The translations under genes were made by a program, and so were the position numbers. Shown here in pieces: positions 60,427-64,000 of a stretch of DNA of 64,000 nt. The first letter of the stretch is position 1; every line of letters starts with the position of its first letter. Location: the NCBI RefSeq assembly GCF_014641615.1, contig NZ_BMIB01000003.1, forward strand, positions 1,302,001 to 1,366,000. Direction: 5' to 3'. This DNA comes from Filimonas zeae (GTDB taxonomy: Bacteria > Bacteroidota > Bacteroidia > Chitinophagales > Chitinophagaceae). The notes beneath the pieces are model-generated. The model searched no databases, was not told where the DNA came from, and saw nothing but the letters and a program-made list of their open reading frames with translations.

Positions 60427-63400
60427 TCAGATATTTGAGTGGGGTTGCCTTAACGGCAGGTGAACAGTAAATGTAGCGCCTTCGCCTTTAGTACCATGTG
60501 CTGTAAGCGTGCCATGGTGCCGCTCTGCTATTTTTTTGCAAAGTGCAAGCCCCAGCCCTGTTCCCTCATACTCATCCTTTGCGTTAAGCCTTGCAAAAGT
60601 ATTAAATATTTTATCCGCATGCACCTGGTCAAACCCAATTCCGTTATCAGCCACCTCTATACGCACCCAGTCCTGCTCCTCTTCCCGCATTACCTCACTG
60701 CTGATGGTTATTACCGGCTGCCTGCCTTCTGCCGAAAACTTGAGCGAGTTATTAATCAGGTTATAAAACAACTGGTATATTAAAATGGGTGCCCCTTCCA
60801 GTGCCGGCAGGGGTATTCTTTGTATCCGGGCATTTTTCTGCTGAATGTATACTTCCAGGTCAGCCTCTATATGCGCAATGGTTTCCGTAAGGTTTACTAC
60901 CGAAACTGTCTGCGCATCCGCATTCATGGTACTGTATTTCAGCACTCCTTCAATCATGGCATAAATACGGTCGGTAGCATTCATTACTTTTTCCAGAAAC
61001 TCATGCGCCCGTTGTGGCAGCAGCTCACCATACTCATCCTGCAAACGGCCGCTGAAAGTTTTAATCTTACGCACAGGCTCCTTCAGGTCGTGGCTGGTTA
61101 CATGCGCAAACTGCTGCAGATCGGCGTTGGATTGCCGTAGCGATCCGTTCAGCAGATTCAGTTCGCGGGTACGGTTCTTTACCTCCTGCTCCAGCAGTAC
61201 AGATTGCTCCTCTATGCGTTTGCGGGCCAGTACCTGAAAGGTTACATCGGTGGCTACCACTATAATGCCGGTTACCCGGTTGTTAAAATCTTTCAGGGGC
61301 GAGTATATAAAGTTTACATATACCAGCTCTCTGCGCCCGTTGCGCTGCAGGTACACTTCATACTCCCTGCCTTCAAAAGCTTCACCGGTTTGCAATACCC
61401 CGGCCATCAGCTCATCAAAACCCTGCGTACGTACTTCCGGCAAACCTTCCCACAGGGGCCTGCCCACAAAAAGCTCCCGCTTTTTGCCTACCAGTTCCAG
61501 ATATTTATCGTTGGCCACTTCCACAATAAATTCCCGTCCCCGCAGCACCGTAATACTTACCGGTGCCTGCATTACCAGGTCGCGGAAGCGTTTTTCCGTT
61601 TCCAGCCTTACCTGCTGCGCCCGTATCAGATTACTGATGCGGCCTGTCAGCTCGCGGGCCGAAAAAGGCTTTACCAGGTAATCATCTGCACCGGCATCCA
61701 GCCCTTCCACCTTGGCTTCTTCGCCCGCACGTGCGCTCAGAAACACTACCGGTATCTGGCTGGTATCCGGATGTTGCCGCAAAGCTTTCAGTAATCCAAA
61801 ACCATCCAGCCCCGGCATCATAATATCGGTAAGCACCAGTGCCGGCTTTTGTGCCAGCGCCAGGCGATACGCTTCGCGCCCGTCTACCGCCGTCACTACC
61901 CCAAACTGGGGCGATAACAAGCGCAACACATAATCCCGCATATCGGCATTATCATCTGCCAGCAGCACCAATGGTTTGGTGCCATTCACCACCAACGGTT
62001 GTACGTCCGCTGTTTCCTGTGCTCCCTGTGGTGCTGCATTGCCCGTATGCGGCAGCCACTTCAGCGCCTCTTCTACAAAGGCAGCAGCACCCGGTGTGGT
62101 ATTTACCTGTTCGGGGGTTACAATTCTGTCCTGCGGTAAATGTGCGCTACCCACAGGTATGGTAACCGAAAAAGTACTGCCCTGCCCCGGCGTACTGCTT
62201 ACTGCAATAACACCGTGGTGCAGTTTCACCAGCTCTTTAACCATAGCCAGGCCAATGCCAGAGCCTTCCTGGCTGCGGCCCCCTGTGTTTTCCACCCGGT
62301 GAAAGCGGTCGAATATGCGGCCCTGCTGCTCTTCCGGAATACCAATACCCGTATCGCTTACCGCTACGGTAACGGCATTATGTAGCTGTACTATACTAAT
62401 ATCTATTACGCCCTGGTGGGTATACTTAAAGGCATTGGATACCAGGTTCAGCATAATCTTCTCCCACATATCCCTGTCAGCATACACCGGTGCGGTAATT
62501 TCCCCGGCTGTAATCCGCAGTTCCATACCCGCCTTTTCAATGGCAGAACGGAAAGTACTTACCAGGTCTTCTGTAAACGAAACAATATTCACCTGCTCAA
62601 ACTGCCCTTCCAGCCGCCCTGCTTCAATACGCGAAAAATCCAGCAGGGTGTTTACCAGCTTCTGCATCCGCAGGGCATTCCGGTAAGCCACTTCCATACG
62701 AAAGCGGTTTTCTTCCGAAAGGCTGTCATCCTGCAACGCCTCTTCTACCGGCCCCAGCAATAAGGTAAGCGGGGTACGGAATTCGTGGCTGATATTGGAA
62801 AAGAAAGTGGTTTTTGCCCGGTCTATCTCCGCCAGTGCTTCTGCCCTTTTCCGTTCTTCTTCCAGGGAGTGTACGTTGGCAAAACTGGTAGCTATCTGGT
62901 CGCTGAGCAGCGAAAAAAAGCCTGCATATTTTTCATCCAGCAGCCGGTACGGGTTTACACCTATAACCAGCGCGCCGTATAAACCCTTAGAGGTGGCCTG
63001 TTGCAAGGGCAGTACCATCATTTTGTCGGGTGCTACGGCCCATGCGCCCGATGGCATTTCTCCTATAACTGTCTTCAGCTGTTCCTGCACCTGCCATTGC
63101 CTTTCTTCTGCCGCTTTTTTTACCTTTTCAGCAAAAAGTCCCTTATCTGTCAGGTTGAAAATGGCAGGCACCTGCTGTTGCGCTGCACCCAGTTGTGTAT
63201 GATGAGAAAGCCGGAAAACATCCCCTTCCGCCTCGTAAAACAGGGCAAACGGAAAATCGTGCGTGTTTTCGGCCAGGGTTTCAATAGTCTTAGCTGCTAT
63301 ATCACTATTGCTGCGGCAATCGTTCAGCCGTTTGCCCAGGGTGGTAAGGGTGCGCAGCTGCCTGCCGCTGATTACCTTGTCGGTATCATCGGTGTTATAA

Positions 63401-63867
63401 CAGATCATACCTTCCGTGCCACCGTTATCGCCCGGTATGGGTGTATAAGAGAAGGTGTAATAGGTTTCTTCGGCATAACCATTCCGCTCCATAATCAGCA
63501 ACTGCGATTCGGTATAAATGCCCTCATCCTTCTCCATTACCTGCTTCAGCATAGGGTCAATATCTTTCCAGATATCTTTCCACACCACAGAGGCGGGTTT
63601 ACCCAGCGCCTGCGGATGTTTGCCGCCCACAATGGCTTTATAAGGATCGTTGTAGAATTTTATCAACTCTTTACCCCAGCCAATCCAGATAGGCTGGCGG
63701 GAAGTAAGCATAATACGTATACAGGTACGCAGGCTGTGTGGCCAGGTGTGCACAGGCCCCAGTGATGTGGCTGACCAGTCAATTTCCCTTATCCTCTGTC
63801 CTAATTCACCTCCTCCTGCAAGAAATTCCGGTACCGGCATTGTTTCAGTAAGCGTTTTGTCAGACAT
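60427..63867 (-). CDS. Hybrid sensor kinase with two kinase modules and an internal receiver
   Basis: A 1146-residue soluble kinase starting at ATG 63867 (MSDKTLTETMPVPEFL). Order: PAS (about 25-150, TSRQPIWIGWGKELIKFYND), GAF-like (about 165-330), HisKA-1 with SNISHEFRTPLTLLLGP (His about 357), HATPase-1 (N box LNLVSNAFKYTHQG, G box GIGLAMVKELVK), receiver with Asp in LVLTDIMMPGLDGF (about 675), PAS-2 (about 760-875, APVSITVLRGREFIVEVAN), coiled linker, HisKA-2 with HVTSHDLKEPVRKIKTF (about 920) and HATPase-2 (GTGLGLALCKKIAERHHG). No transmembrane segment. Two complete kinase cores with a receiver in the middle suggest a multi-step relay inside one protein, ending on the Rcp1-like receiver encoded next. 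Signal unknown. Confidence 0.93.
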   Translation of the reverse strand: MSDKTLTETMPVPEFLAGGGELGQRIREIDWSATSLGPVHTWPHSLRTCIRIMLTSRQPIWIGWGKELIKFYNDPYKAIVGGKHPQALGKPASVVWKDIWKDIDPMLKQVMEKDEGIYTESQLLIMERNGYAEETYYTFSYTPIPGDNGGTEGMICYNTDDTDKVISGRQLRTLTTLGKRLNDCRSNSDIAAKTIETLAENTHDFPFALFYEAEGDVFRLSHHTQLGAAQQQVPAIFNLTDKGLFAEKVKKAAEERQWQVQEQLKTVIGEMPSGAWAVAPDKMMVLPLQQATSKGLYGALVIGVNPYRLLDEKYAGFFSLLSDQIATSFANVHSLEEERKRAEALAEIDRAKTTFFSNISHEFRTPLTLLLGPVEEALQDDSLSEENRFRMEVAYRNALRMQKLVNTLLDFSRIEAGRLEGQFEQVNIVSFTEDLVSTFRSAIEKAGMELRITAGEITAPVYADRDMWEKIMLNLVSNAFKYTHQGVIDISIVQLHNAVTVAVSDTGIGIPEEQQGRIFDRFHRVENTGGRSQEGSGIGLAMVKELVKLHHGVIAVSSTPGQGSTFSVTIPVGSAHLPQDRIVTPEQVNTTPGAAAFVEEALKWLPHTGNAAPQGAQETADVQPLVVNGTKPLVLLADDNADMRDYVLRLLSPQFGVVTAVDGREAYRLALAQKPALVLTDIMMPGLDGFGLLKALRQHPDTSQIPVVFLSARAGEEAKVEGLDAGADDYLVKPFSARELTGRISNLIRAQQVRLETEKRFRDLVMQAPVSITVLRGREFIVEVANDKYLELVGKKRELFVGRPLWEGLPEVRTQGFDELMAGVLQTGEAFEGREYEVYLQRNGRRELVYVNFIYSPLKDFNNRVTGIIVVATDVTFQVLARKRIEEQSVLLEQEVKNRTRELNLLNGSLRQSNADLQQFAHVTSHDLKEPVRKIKTFSGRLQDEYGELLPQRAHEFLEKVMNATDRIYAMIEGVLKYSTMNADAQTVSVVNLTETIAHIEADLEVYIQQKNARIQRIPLPALEGAPILIYQLFYNLINNSLKFSAEGRQPVITISSEVMREEEQDWVRIEVADNGIGFDQVHADKIFNTFARLNAKDEYEGTGLGLALCKKIAERHHGTLTAHGTKGEGATFTVHLPLRQPHSNI

Positions 63868-63919
63868 GTTGTTAAAAATACCCCAAAACACTTATACTCA
63901 ATACGCATGCCGTTATTGC

Positions 63920-63950
63920 AAAAAAAGAGGAGCCTGTTGCCAGGCCCCTC
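63920..63950 (-). terminator. Terminator of a gene lying beyond the window end
   Basis: GAGG-A-GCCTG (63927-63936) pairs with CAGGC-C-CCTC (63941-63950), with one mismatch and a TTGC loop. On the minus strand the stem is followed by a run of seven Ts. A TAA on the minus strand at 63989-63991 is probably the stop of a gene whose body lies outside the window. Confidence 0.7.
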
Positions 63951-64000
63951 ATCATGGGTATGTATTCTTTGTACTCGGGAAAAACAAATTAAGCAACCGG

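Noticed and set aside
63001..63765. Open frame of 254 codons on the plus strand
   Set aside because: Entirely opposite the hybrid kinase N-terminal PAS/GAF region, with no recognisable domain or start context.

Overview
The window is ordinary chromosomal DNA of a Bacteroidota bacterium, most likely a member of the Chitinophagales/Chitinophagaceae. The support is a SusC/SusD pair, a giant secreted protein with a gliding-motility (type IX secretion, type B) C-terminal domain, menaquinone synthesis by the futalosine route (MqnA), TAnnTTTG-type -7 promoter elements, and a KdpD split into two genes. I see no rRNA, tRNA, insertion sequence, prophage or CRISPR array.

Layout. 1-5.8 kb is the end of a surface-glycan locus: three glycosyltransferases (the first cut by the window edge), an FkbM methyltransferase and a second SAM methyltransferase on the opposite strand, and a Wzx-type flippase. 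5.8-11.8 kb is one 1978-residue secreted protein. 11.8-15.9 kb holds housekeeping genes mqnA, purB and prfC. A small array of hairpin repeats lies between the convergent purB and prfC. 15.9-21.1 kb is a SusD/SusC pair without neighbouring hydrolases. 21.2-28.3 kb has a conserved hypothetical gene, a complete RND efflux operon (outer-membrane factor, adaptor, pump) and a DUF4251 protein.

28.4-39.8 kb is a potassium (Kdp) locus built differently from that of E. coli. It has an NtrC-type sigma-54 activator, a small hypothetical gene, a 27-residue membrane peptide, kdpF, kdpA, kdpB, kdpC, a porin, a GNAT acetyltransferase, an N-terminal-only KdpD and a separate HAMP/PAS histidine kinase. A candidate -24/-12 promoter lies between the activator and the first structural gene. 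This suggests that a sigma-54 circuit replaces the usual KdpE control.

39.9-56 kb is a mixed stretch of short units: Crp/Fnr regulator plus TauE/SafE permease, CrtI-like oxidoreductase, ALDH11-type GAPDH, a DUF2004-like protein, porin, OsmC, lipoprotein, bacteriophytochrome kinase, Dps, PAP2 phosphatase, pyruvate-oxidase-like ThDP enzyme, SnoaL-like protein, MFS transporter and hypothetical proteins. 56.2-63.9 kb holds purL, then a single-domain response regulator and a hybrid kinase with two complete kinase modules.

The observations most worth following up are the sigma-54 Kdp circuit with a split sensor, the two PKD domains that each appear to be interrupted by a six-bladed propeller, the four-copy CTTCC-N11-GGAAG hairpin array, and the palindromic overlapping promoters between mqnA and purB. 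Functional names rest on motif recognition by eye; no database search was run.
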